From positions 1 to 34,295 of the forward strand of contig LRTP01000520.1 of the NCBI GenBank assembly GCA_001550305.1: 34,295 nucleotides of DNA. Reading direction: 5' to 3'. The notes under the pieces were generated by a model, which had not been told where the DNA came from, searched no databases, and saw only the letters and a list, made by a program, of their open reading frames with translations. This DNA comes from Streptomyces diastatochromogenes (GTDB lineage: Bacteria; Actinomycetota; Actinomycetes; Streptomycetales; Streptomycetaceae). Each line of letters opens with the position of its first letter. The first letter of the stretch is position 1. This document shows, piece after piece, positions 10,534-17,554 of this stretch. The position numbers were made by a program, and so were the translations under genes.

Positions 10534-11301
10534 TCAGGTGCCCGGCTCGGGCCGGGTCTGCGGTTGCCACCCCAGGGCGCGGGAGATACCCCGCGCCGCC
10601 AGCCGTACCGCCGGGATCAACGCCGGTACCTGGGCGTCGTGTTCGGGGACCACGACGGAGACCGCCGCGACCACCGCGCCGCCCGCGCCGCGCACCGGAG
10701 CGGCGACCGACAGGGCGTCGTCGGTGACCTGACGGCTGCTCACCGCCACGCCGGTGCGGCGGACCTCGGCGAGCGCGCGGCGCAGGCGGGCCCCGTCGGT
10801 GAGGGTGTGCGGGGTGAACGCGGCCAACGGCCCTGAGCAGTAGGCCTCTTGGAACGCCGAGTCGCCGTGCGCCAGCAGCGCGAGGCCCACGCCCGTCGCA
10901 TGCAGTGGCCAGCGGGCGCCCACCTGGATGCGTACACCGACCGCGGAGCGTCCGGAGATCCACTCGATGTAGACGACCTCGGCGCCGTCGCGGACCGCCA
11001 TCTGCACGTTCTCGTGCGTGGCTTCGTACAGGTCCTCCAGGTACGGCAGCGCGATCTGGCGGAGGGCGAGGCCGCGGGGTGCCAGGGCCGCGATCTCCCA
11101 GAGGCGCAGGCCCACGTGGTAGACGCCGTCCGCGTCCCGCTCCAGCGCGCCCCAGTCGGTGAGGGCGCCGACCAGCCGGTGCGCGGTGGTGAGGGTCAGC
11201 CCGGACCGGCGGCTGATTCCCGTCAGGGAGAGTGCCGGGTGCTGGTGGTCGAAGGCGGCGAGCACGGCGAGCAGACGGTCGGGCGCGGACAGTGCGGTCA
11301 T
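10534..11301 (-). CDS. IclR-family transcriptional regulator
   Basis: A 255-residue IclR-type regulator. The N-terminal winged helix-turn-helix spans about residues 8-65 (LLAVLAAFDHQHPALSLTGI, then LTLTTAHRLVGALTDWGALE). The C-terminal effector domain follows (~75-245), with typical IclR_C sequence such as EVVYIEWISGRSAVGVRIQV and PLHATGVGLALLA. Family members bind aromatic or short-chain organic acids. The ATG at 11301 makes an ATGA overlap with the upstream MarR gene, so the two regulators are co-transcribed and coupled. Both are divergent from a hydroxycinnamate-type catabolic operon, whose intergenic region has tandem GC-rich palindromes of the sort IclR dimers bind. Whether it activates or represses is not visible. 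A small GGCTCC-AG-GGAGCC hairpin (10520-10533) follows the gene. Confidence 0.92.
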   Translation of the reverse strand: MTALSAPDRLLAVLAAFDHQHPALSLTGISRRSGLTLTTAHRLVGALTDWGALERDADGVYHVGLRLWEIAALAPRGLALRQIALPYLEDLYEATHENVQMAVRDGAEVVYIEWISGRSAVGVRIQVGARWPLHATGVGLALLAHGDSAFQEAYCSGPLAAFTPHTLTDGARLRRALAEVRRTGVAVSSRQVTDDALSVAAPVRGAGGAVVAAVSVVVPEHDAQVPALIPAVRLAARGISRALGWQPQTRPEPGT

Positions 11302-11726
11302 GAGTCCAGTTCGGCTTCCGCGACCCGTTGCAGGAGCGTGTGCAGGGTGTCCCGCTCGGCGGGGGCGAGCGGCTGGAGCAGGTCGTTCGTGACGCGCAGA
11401 CCCGCCTCGTCCGTGTCGCGCAGGAACGCCCGGCCGTCGTCCGTGAGCACGACGATCCGGCTGCGGCGGTCGTCCGGTGACGGGCGGCGCTCGGCGAAAC
11501 CGAGCTTCTCCAGGTCGTCGACGAGTCCGACGATCGCGCTCGGGTCGTAGCCGAGCCGCGCGCTCAGCTCCCGCTGGAGTGCGCCCTCGGAGGTGGCCAG
11601 GAAGCGCAGCAGCGCGTAGTGGCGCAGCCGTAGTCCCGACTCCTGGAGGAAGGTGTTGAACAACTGCCCCGAGCGAAGGCCCAGCCGGTACAGCAGATAG
11701 CCGGTGTCGGCGTGCAGTCCGCGCAT
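11298..11726 (-). CDS. MarR-family transcriptional regulator (CouR/PhdR-like by context)
   Basis: A 142-residue MarR winged-helix regulator. The DNA-binding core runs HYALLRFLATSEGALQREL, then SARLGYDPSAIVGLVDDLEK, then the wing RRPSPDDRRSRIVVLTDDGR. Flanking helices would form the dimer interface. The ATG at 11726 has AGGAG six bases upstream. Residues encoded further upstream also look protein-like, but no ATG, GTG or TTG precedes them in frame. It is divergent from SDR, amidohydrolase, CoA-ligase and MaoC genes, the arrangement of the Rhodococcus p-hydroxycinnamate genes, where the MarR protein CouR represses and is released by p-coumaroyl-CoA. By analogy this one should be the repressor reading the acyl-CoA product of the ligase at 13819; that is inference. 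AT-rich repeated boxes at 11914-11941 are its likely targets. Confidence 0.9.
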   Translation of the reverse strand: MRGLHADTGYLLYRLGLRSGQLFNTFLQESGLRLRHYALLRFLATSEGALQRELSARLGYDPSAIVGLVDDLEKLGFAERRPSPDDRRSRIVVLTDDGRAFLRDTDEAGLRVTNDLLQPLAPAERDTLHTLLQRVAEAELDS

Positions 11727-11844
11727 CCACGGCTCCTGGGCGTCGATGGGGACGGGGCCGGTGGCCGGGCCGGTGGCGTGCTGCTGGCCTGTGATGACGG
11801 GCTCCCTGGGCCGGGCCCCGGGTGGGGCGGTTCATTCGTGCCGG

Positions 11845-11901
11845 GTACGGCATGCCGTACTGCGTACAGCATCGCGCCGTACTCCGCACAGCATGCCGCA
11901 C
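11845..11901. promoter_or_regulatory. tandem palindromic boxes, candidate IclR operators
   Basis: Box A, GTACGGCATGCCGTAC (11845-11860), is a perfect 16-bp palindrome. Box B, GCACAGCATGCCGCAC (11886-11901), is a near copy whose centre is 41 bp away, about four helical turns. Between them lies a second overlapping dyad with arms ATGCCGTAC and GTACAGCAT (11852-11872). The GTACxGCAT half-site recurs several times. The location between divergent regulator and catabolic genes makes IclR the best candidate binder. Confidence 0.6.
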
Positions 11902-11913
11902 GGATGAGTCGCC

Positions 11914-11941
11914 AACAACTATTGACGTCAACAATTATTGT
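11914..11941. promoter_or_regulatory. AT-rich repeated boxes, candidate MarR operators
   Basis: AACAACTATTG (11914-11924) and AACAATTATTG (11930-11940) are near-identical 11-mers 16 bp apart. They flank the perfect palindrome TTGACGTCAA (11922-11931), and the second overlaps ACAAT-T-ATTGT (11931-11941). This AT-rich symmetrical cluster is typical of MarR-family targets and overlaps the predicted promoter of the catabolic operon. Confidence 0.62.
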
Positions 11942-11950
11942 CCTTAGCTT
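11922..11950 (+). promoter_or_regulatory. predicted promoter of the SDR-amidohydrolase-ligase-MaoC operon
   Basis: TTGACG (11922-11927) and TAGCTT (11945-11950) are separated by exactly 17 bp and are 69 bp ahead of the GTG at 12019. The -35 and spacer are embedded in the candidate MarR boxes, so bound repressor would exclude RNA polymerase. Confidence 0.55.
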
Positions 11951-12018
11951 CGATCCCGTAGCCGCAGCTCGGCATCGCACGCCGTGCTCTGGACCCTCAG
12001 CGTCGAAGGGACCCCCTC

Positions 12019-12936
12019 GTGCCCAGCATCGATCTCACCGGCAAGGTGGCCGTCGTCACCGGCAGCGGACGTGGCCTCGGCCTGGCCTACGCGCACGCCC
12101 TGGCGGCAGTCGGCGCCCGCGTGGTCGTCAACGACGTCGACGAGGCCGTGGCCGAGCAGGCCGTGAAGTCCATCACCGCCGCGGGCGGCAAGGCCGTGGC
12201 CGAGGTGGTCCCGGTCGGCACCACCGAGGCGGCCGACCGGCTCGTCGCCCGTGCGGTGCGGGAGTTCGGACGGCTCGACATCCTGGTCACCAACGCGGGC
12301 ATCCTGCGCGACAAGGTGCTGTGGAAGATGACCGACGAGGACTTCGACGCGGTGATCACCACGCATCTGAAGGGCACCTTCACCTGCGCCCGCGCCGCCG
12401 CCGTGCGCATGCGCGAGCAGGGCGAGGGCGGCTCGCTGATCCTGGTCGGCTCGCCGGCCGGGCAGCGCGGGAACTTCGGCCAGACGAACTACGCCGCCGC
12501 GAAGGCGGGCATCGCCGCCATGGCCCGTACCTGGTCGATGGAGCTGGGCCGCGCAGGCATCACCGTCAACGCGATCGTGCCGGTCGCCGCCACCGCGATG
12601 ACCGAGACCATCCCCGCGTTCGCCCCGTACGTCGAGGCGATGAGGAACGGCGAGCCGCTGCCCGACTTCCTTCGCAAGGGCGAGGGCTTCGGCACCCCCG
12701 AGGACTCCGCCGCCCTCGTCCCGTTCCTCGCCTCCGACGCCGCTCGCGGGGTCACCGGCCAGGCCATCGGCATCGGCGGTGACAAGGTGGCACTCTGGTC
12801 GCACCCGCAGGAGGTCAGGGCGGCGTACGCGGACGGCGGCTGGACCCCCGACACCCTGGCCGACGCCTGGGCCACGTCGGTCGGCGCCGAGCCGCAGACC
12901 GTCGGGATCCCCGCGCCGAAGCTTCCGGAGGCGTGA
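12019..12936 (+). CDS. short-chain dehydrogenase/reductase (beta-hydroxyacyl-CoA dehydrogenase by context, CouN-like)
   Basis: A 305-residue classical SDR enzyme. The Rossmann cofactor loop TGSGRGLG is at residues 14-21 and the TNAG motif at 91-94. The catalytic triad region is intact, with S145, Y158 and K162 (NYAAAK). The C-terminal tail beyond residue ~250 is longer than in FabG-type SDRs, as in multifunctional-enzyme-like hydroxyacyl-CoA dehydrogenases. In this operon it would oxidise the beta-hydroxyacyl-CoA made by the MaoC hydratase to a beta-ketoacyl-CoA. The GTG at 12019 follows GAAGGGA. The stop overlaps the next gene as TGATG. The role in p-hydroxycinnamate catabolism is inferred from operon content; a generic 3-oxoacyl reductase cannot be excluded from sequence alone. 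Confidence 0.88.
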   Translation: MPSIDLTGKVAVVTGSGRGLGLAYAHALAAVGARVVVNDVDEAVAEQAVKSITAAGGKAVAEVVPVGTTEAADRLVARAVREFGRLDILVTNAGILRDKVLWKMTDEDFDAVITTHLKGTFTCARAAAVRMREQGEGGSLILVGSPAGQRGNFGQTNYAAAKAGIAAMARTWSMELGRAGITVNAIVPVAATAMTETIPAFAPYVEAMRNGEPLPDFLRKGEGFGTPEDSAALVPFLASDAARGVTGQAIGIGGDKVALWSHPQEVRAAYADGGWTPDTLADAWATSVGAEPQTVGIPAPKLPEA

Positions 12937-13808
12937 TGGACCTGAATGAACTCGTCGCGATCGACGTCCACACCCACGCGGAGGTGTCCTCGAAGGGCCA
13001 CTCCTCGCTCGACGACGATCTGCACGAAGCCTCCAGCGCCTACTTCAAGGTCGAGGGCAAGCGGAAGCCCACCCTGGAGGAGACGGCCGCCTATTACCGC
13101 GAGCGGAGGATGGCCGCCGTGATCTTCACGGTGGACGCCGAGTCCGCCACCGGCACCGCGCCCGTCCCGAACGAGGAGGTCGCCGAGGCAGCCGCCGCGA
13201 ACGCGGACGTGCTGATCCCCTTCGCCTCCATCGACCCCTTCCGCGGCAGGGCGGGCGTCAAGCAGGCCCGCCGGCTCGTCGAGGAGTACGGGGTCAAGGG
13301 CTTCAAGTTCCACCCCAGCATCCAGGGCTTCTTCCCCAACGACAGGTCGGTGGCGTACGACCTGTACGAGGTGATCGAGGAGACCGGGACCATCGCCCTC
13401 TTCCACACCGGCCAGACGGGGATCGGGGCCGGGGTACCGGGAGGCGGCGGCATCCGGCTGAAGTACTCCAACCCCCTGCACGTGGACGACGTGGCCGCCG
13501 ACTTCCCGCACCTCAAGATCATCCTGGCGCACCCCTCCTTCCCCTGGCAGGACGAGGCGCTGGCCGTCGCCACCCACAAGCCGGGGGTGCACATCGACCT
13601 GTCCGGCTGGTCGCCCAAGTACTTCCCGCCGCAGCTCGTGCAGTACGCCAACACACTGCTCAAGGACAAGGTGCTCTTCGGCTCCGACTACCCCGTCCTC
13701 ACCCCCGACCGCTGGCTCGCCGACTTCGACAAGCTGACGATCAAGGACGAGGTCAAGCCGAAGATCCTCAAGGAGAACGCCGCCCGGCTGCTCGGGCTGA
13801 CACCGTAA
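12936..13808 (+). CDS. amidohydrolase-family metal-dependent hydrolase (CouO-like beta-ketoacyl cleaving enzyme)
   Basis: A 290-residue amidohydrolase-2 (TIM-barrel metallohydrolase). Visible metal and active-site positions, numbered from the ATG, are the HxH pair H12/H14 (IDVHTH), H157 (ALFHTG), H199 (IILAHPSFPW) and D251 (LFGSDYP). In Rhodococcus, CouO of this superfamily (with a reported metal ligand Asp257) replaces thiolase and thioesterase in side-chain shortening of p-hydroxycinnamates. The position of D251 and the neighbours fit that role. The ATG at 12936 was chosen over the GTG at 12933 because GGAGG sits four bases before it, and it gives a TGATG overlap with the SDR gene. Decarboxylases of the ACMSD group share the fold and remain an alternative. 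Confidence 0.85.
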   Translation: MDLNELVAIDVHTHAEVSSKGHSSLDDDLHEASSAYFKVEGKRKPTLEETAAYYRERRMAAVIFTVDAESATGTAPVPNEEVAEAAAANADVLIPFASIDPFRGRAGVKQARRLVEEYGVKGFKFHPSIQGFFPNDRSVAYDLYEVIEETGTIALFHTGQTGIGAGVPGGGGIRLKYSNPLHVDDVAADFPHLKIILAHPSFPWQDEALAVATHKPGVHIDLSGWSPKYFPPQLVQYANTLLKDKVLFGSDYPVLTPDRWLADFDKLTIKDEVKPKILKENAARLLGLTP

Positions 13809-13818
13809 GGGGCCACAG

Positions 13819-15345
13819 ATGCGCAATGAGGGACTGGGGTCGTGGCCCGCACGCCGGGCCCGCAAGACCCCGCACCGCACCGCCCTGATCCACGGCGACA
13901 CCACCGTCAGCTATGCCGAGCTGTACGCCCGCACCACCCGCCTCGCCCACGCCCTGCGCGCGCTCGGCCTGCGCCGCGGCGACCGCATCGCCTATCTCGG
14001 CCCCAACCACCCCTCCTACCTCGAAACCCTCTTCGCCGCGGGCACGCTCGGCGCGGTCTTCGTGCCGCTCAACCCCCGCCTCGCCGGCCCCGAGATCGCC
14101 TACCAGCTCGGCGACTCGGGCGCCAAGGTCCTCGTGTACGCGCCCTCGCTGGCCGGACTCGTCGCGGGGCTGCCGGGCAACGCGCACGTCCGGACGTTCG
14201 TCGAAGTCGGCTCCCGGTACGAGGAGCTGATCGACCAGGCCGCCGAGGAACCGATCGACCAGCCCGTCACCGCCGAGGACATGTGCCTCATCATGTACAC
14301 CTCGGGCACGACGGGCCGCCCCAAGGGCGCGATGCTCACCCACGGCAATCTGACCTGGAACGCGGTCAACGTCCTCGTCGACCACGACCTGACCGCCGAC
14401 GAACGCGCCCTGGTCTGCGCCCCGTTGTTCCACACGGCCGGGCTGAACATGCTGACCCTGCCGGTGCTGCTCAAGGGCGGCACCTGTGTCCTGGTCGAGT
14501 CCTTCGACCCGGCGGCCACCCTCGACCTGATCGAACGGCACCGGATCACCTTCATGTTCGGGGTGCCGACCATGTTCGACCAGGTGGCCCGGCATCCCCG
14601 GTGGGCCGACGCCGACCTGTCCTCGCTGCGCATCCTCACCTGCGGCGGCTCACCCGTACCGACCCCGCTCATCGCTGCCTACCAGGAGCGCGGGCTCACC
14701 TTCCTGCAGGGCTACGGCATGACCGAGGCCTCGCCCGGCACCCTCTTCCTGGACGCGGAACACGCGGTCGGCAAGGCGGGCTCGGCGGGCGTGCCGCACT
14801 TCTTCAGCGATGTGCGGGTCGTACGGCCCGACTTCACGCCGGTCGACATCGGGGAGACGGGCGAGGTGGTCGTCCGCGGGCCGCACGTCATGCCCGGCTA
14901 CTGGGGGCTGCCCGACGAGACGGCCGCGGTGTTCGCCGACGGCTGGTTCCGCAGCGGGGACGCCGCCCGGGTCGACGAGGACGGCTATGTCTTCATCGTC
15001 GACCGCATCAAGGACATGATCATCTCGGGCGGGGAGAACATCTACCCCGCCGAGATCGAGGACCTGCTGCTCGGTCACCCCGGCATCGTCGAGTGCGCCG
15101 TCATCGGTGTCGCCGACGACAAGTGGGGCGAGGTGCCGCGCGCGGTCGTCGTCCCCCGCGAGGGCGTCCAGCTCGACCCGGACGAGGTGCTCACCTCGCT
15201 CGCCGGACACCTCGCCAAGTACAAGATCCCGAAGTCGGTGGTCGTCGTGGACGAGCTCCCGCGCACCGCCTCCGGAAAGCTCCTCAAGGCCCGTGTCCGT
15301 ACTCGGTACGGCACCACCGACTCGTCAGCAAGGAAGCGCACATGA
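13819..15345 (+). CDS. AMP-forming acyl-CoA ligase (p-hydroxycinnamoyl-CoA ligase-like by context)
   Basis: A 508-residue member of the ANL adenylating family. The ATP-binding P-loop YTSGTTGRPKG is at residues 160-170, the QGYGMTEA motif lies in the middle, and the hinge/C-terminal signature is IKDMIISGGENIYPAEIEDL. The catalytic lysine is K487 in PRTASGKLLK. It would activate a carboxylic acid to acyl-AMP and then acyl-CoA in the cytoplasm. Its partners (hydratase, SDR, CouO-type hydrolase, MarR regulator) suggest a p-coumarate/ferulate-type substrate, as for CouL. Sequence alone would also allow a medium-chain fatty acid. The ATG at 13819 has AAGGGG six bases upstream, overlapping the preceding stop codon, and its stop overlaps the MaoC gene in an ATGA. 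Confidence 0.9.
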   Translation: MRNEGLGSWPARRARKTPHRTALIHGDTTVSYAELYARTTRLAHALRALGLRRGDRIAYLGPNHPSYLETLFAAGTLGAVFVPLNPRLAGPEIAYQLGDSGAKVLVYAPSLAGLVAGLPGNAHVRTFVEVGSRYEELIDQAAEEPIDQPVTAEDMCLIMYTSGTTGRPKGAMLTHGNLTWNAVNVLVDHDLTADERALVCAPLFHTAGLNMLTLPVLLKGGTCVLVESFDPAATLDLIERHRITFMFGVPTMFDQVARHPRWADADLSSLRILTCGGSPVPTPLIAAYQERGLTFLQGYGMTEASPGTLFLDAEHAVGKAGSAGVPHFFSDVRVVRPDFTPVDIGETGEVVVRGPHVMPGYWGLPDETAAVFADGWFRSGDAARVDEDGYVFIVDRIKDMIISGGENIYPAEIEDLLLGHPGIVECAVIGVADDKWGEVPRAVVVPREGVQLDPDEVLTSLAGHLAKYKIPKSVVVVDELPRTASGKLLKARVRTRYGTTDSSARKRT

Positions 15346-15797
15346 GCATCACCGTGAACGGTCTCGACGAACTCAAGAAGCTCGCCGGCGGCGACCTCGG
15401 CACCAGTGAGTGGATCGAGGTCACCCAGGAGCGGATCAACACCTTCGCCGACGCCACCGGCGACCACCAGTGGATCCACGTCGACCCGCAGCGGGCGGCC
15501 GAGGGCCCCTTCGGCGCGCCCATCGCGCACGGCTATCTGACCCTTTCCCTCTTCATCCCGCTCTTCACGGGGCTGCTGGAGGTCGAGGGCGTGTCGACGA
15601 AGGTCAACTACGGTCTGAACAAGGTGCGTTTCCCCGCCCCGGTGAAGGTCGGCTCGCGCATCCGGCTGGTCGCGAGGCTCGCCTCGGTCGAGGACGTGCC
15701 GGGCGGGGTGCAGATCGCCGTCGACGGGACGATAGAGATCGACGGCGGCGGGAAGCCCGCCGCCGTCCTCCAGAGCCTGTCGCGCTTCTACGTCTGA
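15342..15797 (+). CDS. MaoC-like enoyl-CoA hydratase
   Basis: A 151-residue hot-dog-fold hydratase of the MaoC type. The hydratase motif is ATGDHQWIHVDPQRAAEGPF followed by IAHGYLTLSL, with catalytic D41 and H46. It would add water across the double bond of an enoyl-CoA such as p-coumaroyl-CoA, supplying the hydroxyacyl-CoA for the SDR enzyme. The ATG at 15342 overlaps the ligase stop (ATGA) and has AAGGA seven bases upstream. It is the last gene of the operon and ends only 26 bp from the end of a convergent gene. A perfect GC hairpin lies inside its last codons, which probably serves as a terminator. Confidence 0.92.
   Translation: MSITVNGLDELKKLAGGDLGTSEWIEVTQERINTFADATGDHQWIHVDPQRAAEGPFGAPIAHGYLTLSLFIPLFTGLLEVEGVSTKVNYGLNKVRFPAPVKVGSRIRLVARLASVEDVPGGVQIAVDGTIEIDGGGKPAAVLQSLSRFYV
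15741..15767. terminator. perfect hairpin inside the maoC 3' end, likely bidirectional terminator
   Basis: GACGGCGGCGGG, an AAG loop, then the exact complement CCCGCCGCCGTC: a 12-bp stem with 3-nt loop, 28 bp before the MaoC stop. The convergent genes are separated by only 26 bp, so no other room for a terminator exists. No U-tract follows, as is common in Streptomyces. Confidence 0.55.
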
Positions 15798-15823
15798 CGG
15801 TCCACGTCAGGCGGCTGTTGTCG

Positions 15824-17494
15824 CTACCAGCCGCCGACCACGTCGACGAACACGGGGTTCGCGTAGAACCACGTGTCGACCCACGGGTCACCGTTTCCGG
15901 GCACGTGCGGAATCGGGCCGTGCGGGTCGACCGAGGCGCCCAGGTAGCCCGTGCCGTTGCGGTTGCCGTCACTGCCGCGCAGCCGGACGTAGAAGGACTC
16001 GTCGCCGGCGACCAGCGGGATGCGCAGGGTGTACGTGCCCTTGCGGCCGCTCACGTCCACCGTGCGGACGACCTTGGTGTCGGGCGCGCGCCAGTCGTCG
16101 CGGTCGGCGGCAGGTCCGCGCACCGCGCCACGGATCACGTCGACGTGCGCCAACTCCGGCAGGATTCCGTGGGGGTTGGCGCGCGAGGCGGTCGTCACGG
16201 TGACCGACAGGGTGAGCTTCTCGCCCTTGCGGACGCGGATCCGGCCACCCATGGCGACACCCGGACCGTGGTCGCAGTCCCGCTTCACCCGGACGTCGAG
16301 CCCGTCGAGCAGGTGCCCGTGGTCGAGCCAGACGCGGCCCGCGCGCAGTCCCGCCATCACGGCGCGGTAGCCGTAGCGGGTCACGCCCACGTGGGTGCGA
16401 CTGAACTGGCCGGGCCAGAAGTCGCCGCCCGGCTGCTGGGAGTCGGTGTTCACCGGGTCGGGAACGTGCCCAGTGTTGTCGAAGTTCTGCCCGGGCGCCC
16501 AGTCGCCGTTCTTCCAGGTGTCGAAGACGACGCGGTGCACGTCGGAGTTGGTGGTGATGGTGAACAGCCTGCCCTCGGCGAGCATCGCGTCCCACATGCC
16601 GCCGACGGTCGCCGTCATCCAGTCGAAGCCGCCGTACAGCACGTACGCGTTCTCCGGGTACCCGGCGAAGGAGTTCTCGGACGGCTTGTTGGTGTACTCG
16701 CCGCGCTGCTGGCCCGAGCCGACCCAGCCGGGGATGCCGCCGCCCTGGGCGCCGGGCGCGCCCTCCATGCCGATCATGATCTCGGGCGCCGCGTCCCGCC
16801 AGCCCCGTATCTCGTGCGGGGAGTCGATGCCCAGGCGCGTGGGGTGGTTGGCGAGGACGAGTACGTCGTCGACGTAACCGGTGCGGCGCTGCTCCGCGAG
16901 CCACTTGATGGCCTTGACCGCGTGGGCCTCGTTGCGGGCCGTGTCGGGGCTGGTGGGCGAGCCCGCCGTGTAGCCCAGCAGCTTGCCGTCGTAGGCGAGT
17001 TCGAACGTGGTGAGCAGATCCACCTCGTGCCGGCCGGGCGCCGCGAAGACCGTGGCGTGCTCGGCGCCCGGTATGTACCACTCCAGACCCTGGAAGATCA
17101 GCTGACGCGGGTTCTCGGCGCGCGCCTTCAGGATCTCCTGGTGCTCCAACTGGGCGCCGTAGTTCGCGTGCCCGAAGTTGGAGTGCTCGTTGAAGACCAT
17201 CCAGTCCAGGCCGTACTCGGCACTCGCCCGGGCGAGCTGGGAGAACGTGTACTTCGCGTCGTGGCTGTACACGGAGTGGATGTGGTGGTCGCCGACGAGA
17301 TAGGCGAGGCGCGGGTCGTCGCCGCCGAGGCGCCGGGAGTCGGCCGCCGCGGGGGTGGCGAGCGAGCCCACCGCGAAGGCAGCCCCGAACAGGCCGGCGC
17401 TGCGCAGCAGCCCGCGTCGTGACACGCCCTGCGGGTCCAGCGCGGCGGGGGAGACGGATGGATCGGCCCAGGCGGGCAGTTGCTGCTCGGACAT
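15824..17494 (-). CDS. Tat-exported PHP-domain metal-dependent phosphoesterase-like protein
   Basis: A 556-residue exported protein. Residues 25-52 are a twin-arginine signal (SRRGLLRSAGLFGAAFAVGS, then ATPAAA). The mature N-terminal half is a PHP (polymerase-and-histidinol-phosphatase) metal-dependent domain: motif I is DHHIHSVYSHDAKY (H71/H73, H78, D79), motif II is FNEHSNFGH (E103/H104), and further conserved His/Asp residues occur in LANHPTRLG and TTNSDVHR. The C-terminal ~170 residues are beta-rich, with no recognised name. PHP proteins usually hydrolyse phosphate esters, and export suggests an extracellular phosphorylated substrate; neither the substrate nor the activity can be read from sequence. 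It is the last gene of a minus-strand run after a second exported phosphoesterase, 60 bp downstream of it, probably in the same transcript as the sugar importer. The ATG at 17494 follows AGGGAGAA. Confidence 0.85.
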   Translation of the reverse strand: MSEQQLPAWADPSVSPAALDPQGVSRRGLLRSAGLFGAAFAVGSLATPAAADSRRLGGDDPRLAYLVGDHHIHSVYSHDAKYTFSQLARASAEYGLDWMVFNEHSNFGHANYGAQLEHQEILKARAENPRQLIFQGLEWYIPGAEHATVFAAPGRHEVDLLTTFELAYDGKLLGYTAGSPTSPDTARNEAHAVKAIKWLAEQRRTGYVDDVLVLANHPTRLGIDSPHEIRGWRDAAPEIMIGMEGAPGAQGGGIPGWVGSGQQRGEYTNKPSENSFAGYPENAYVLYGGFDWMTATVGGMWDAMLAEGRLFTITTNSDVHRVVFDTWKNGDWAPGQNFDNTGHVPDPVNTDSQQPGGDFWPGQFSRTHVGVTRYGYRAVMAGLRAGRVWLDHGHLLDGLDVRVKRDCDHGPGVAMGGRIRVRKGEKLTLSVTVTTASRANPHGILPELAHVDVIRGAVRGPAADRDDWRAPDTKVVRTVDVSGRKGTYTLRIPLVAGDESFYVRLRGSDGNRNGTGYLGASVDPHGPIPHVPGNGDPWVDTWFYANPVFVDVVGGW

Positions 17495-17554
17495 GCGGAA
17501 CTTCTCCCTCGGGGAGTCAGAAGGTCTTCGGGGTCACCGGTGGCCGGGAACGGC

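Noticed and set aside
11727..11800. N-terminal extension of the MarR gene from an ATC codon behind AGGGAG
   Set aside because: ATC starts are very rare, and the ATG at 11726 has its own well-spaced AGGAG.
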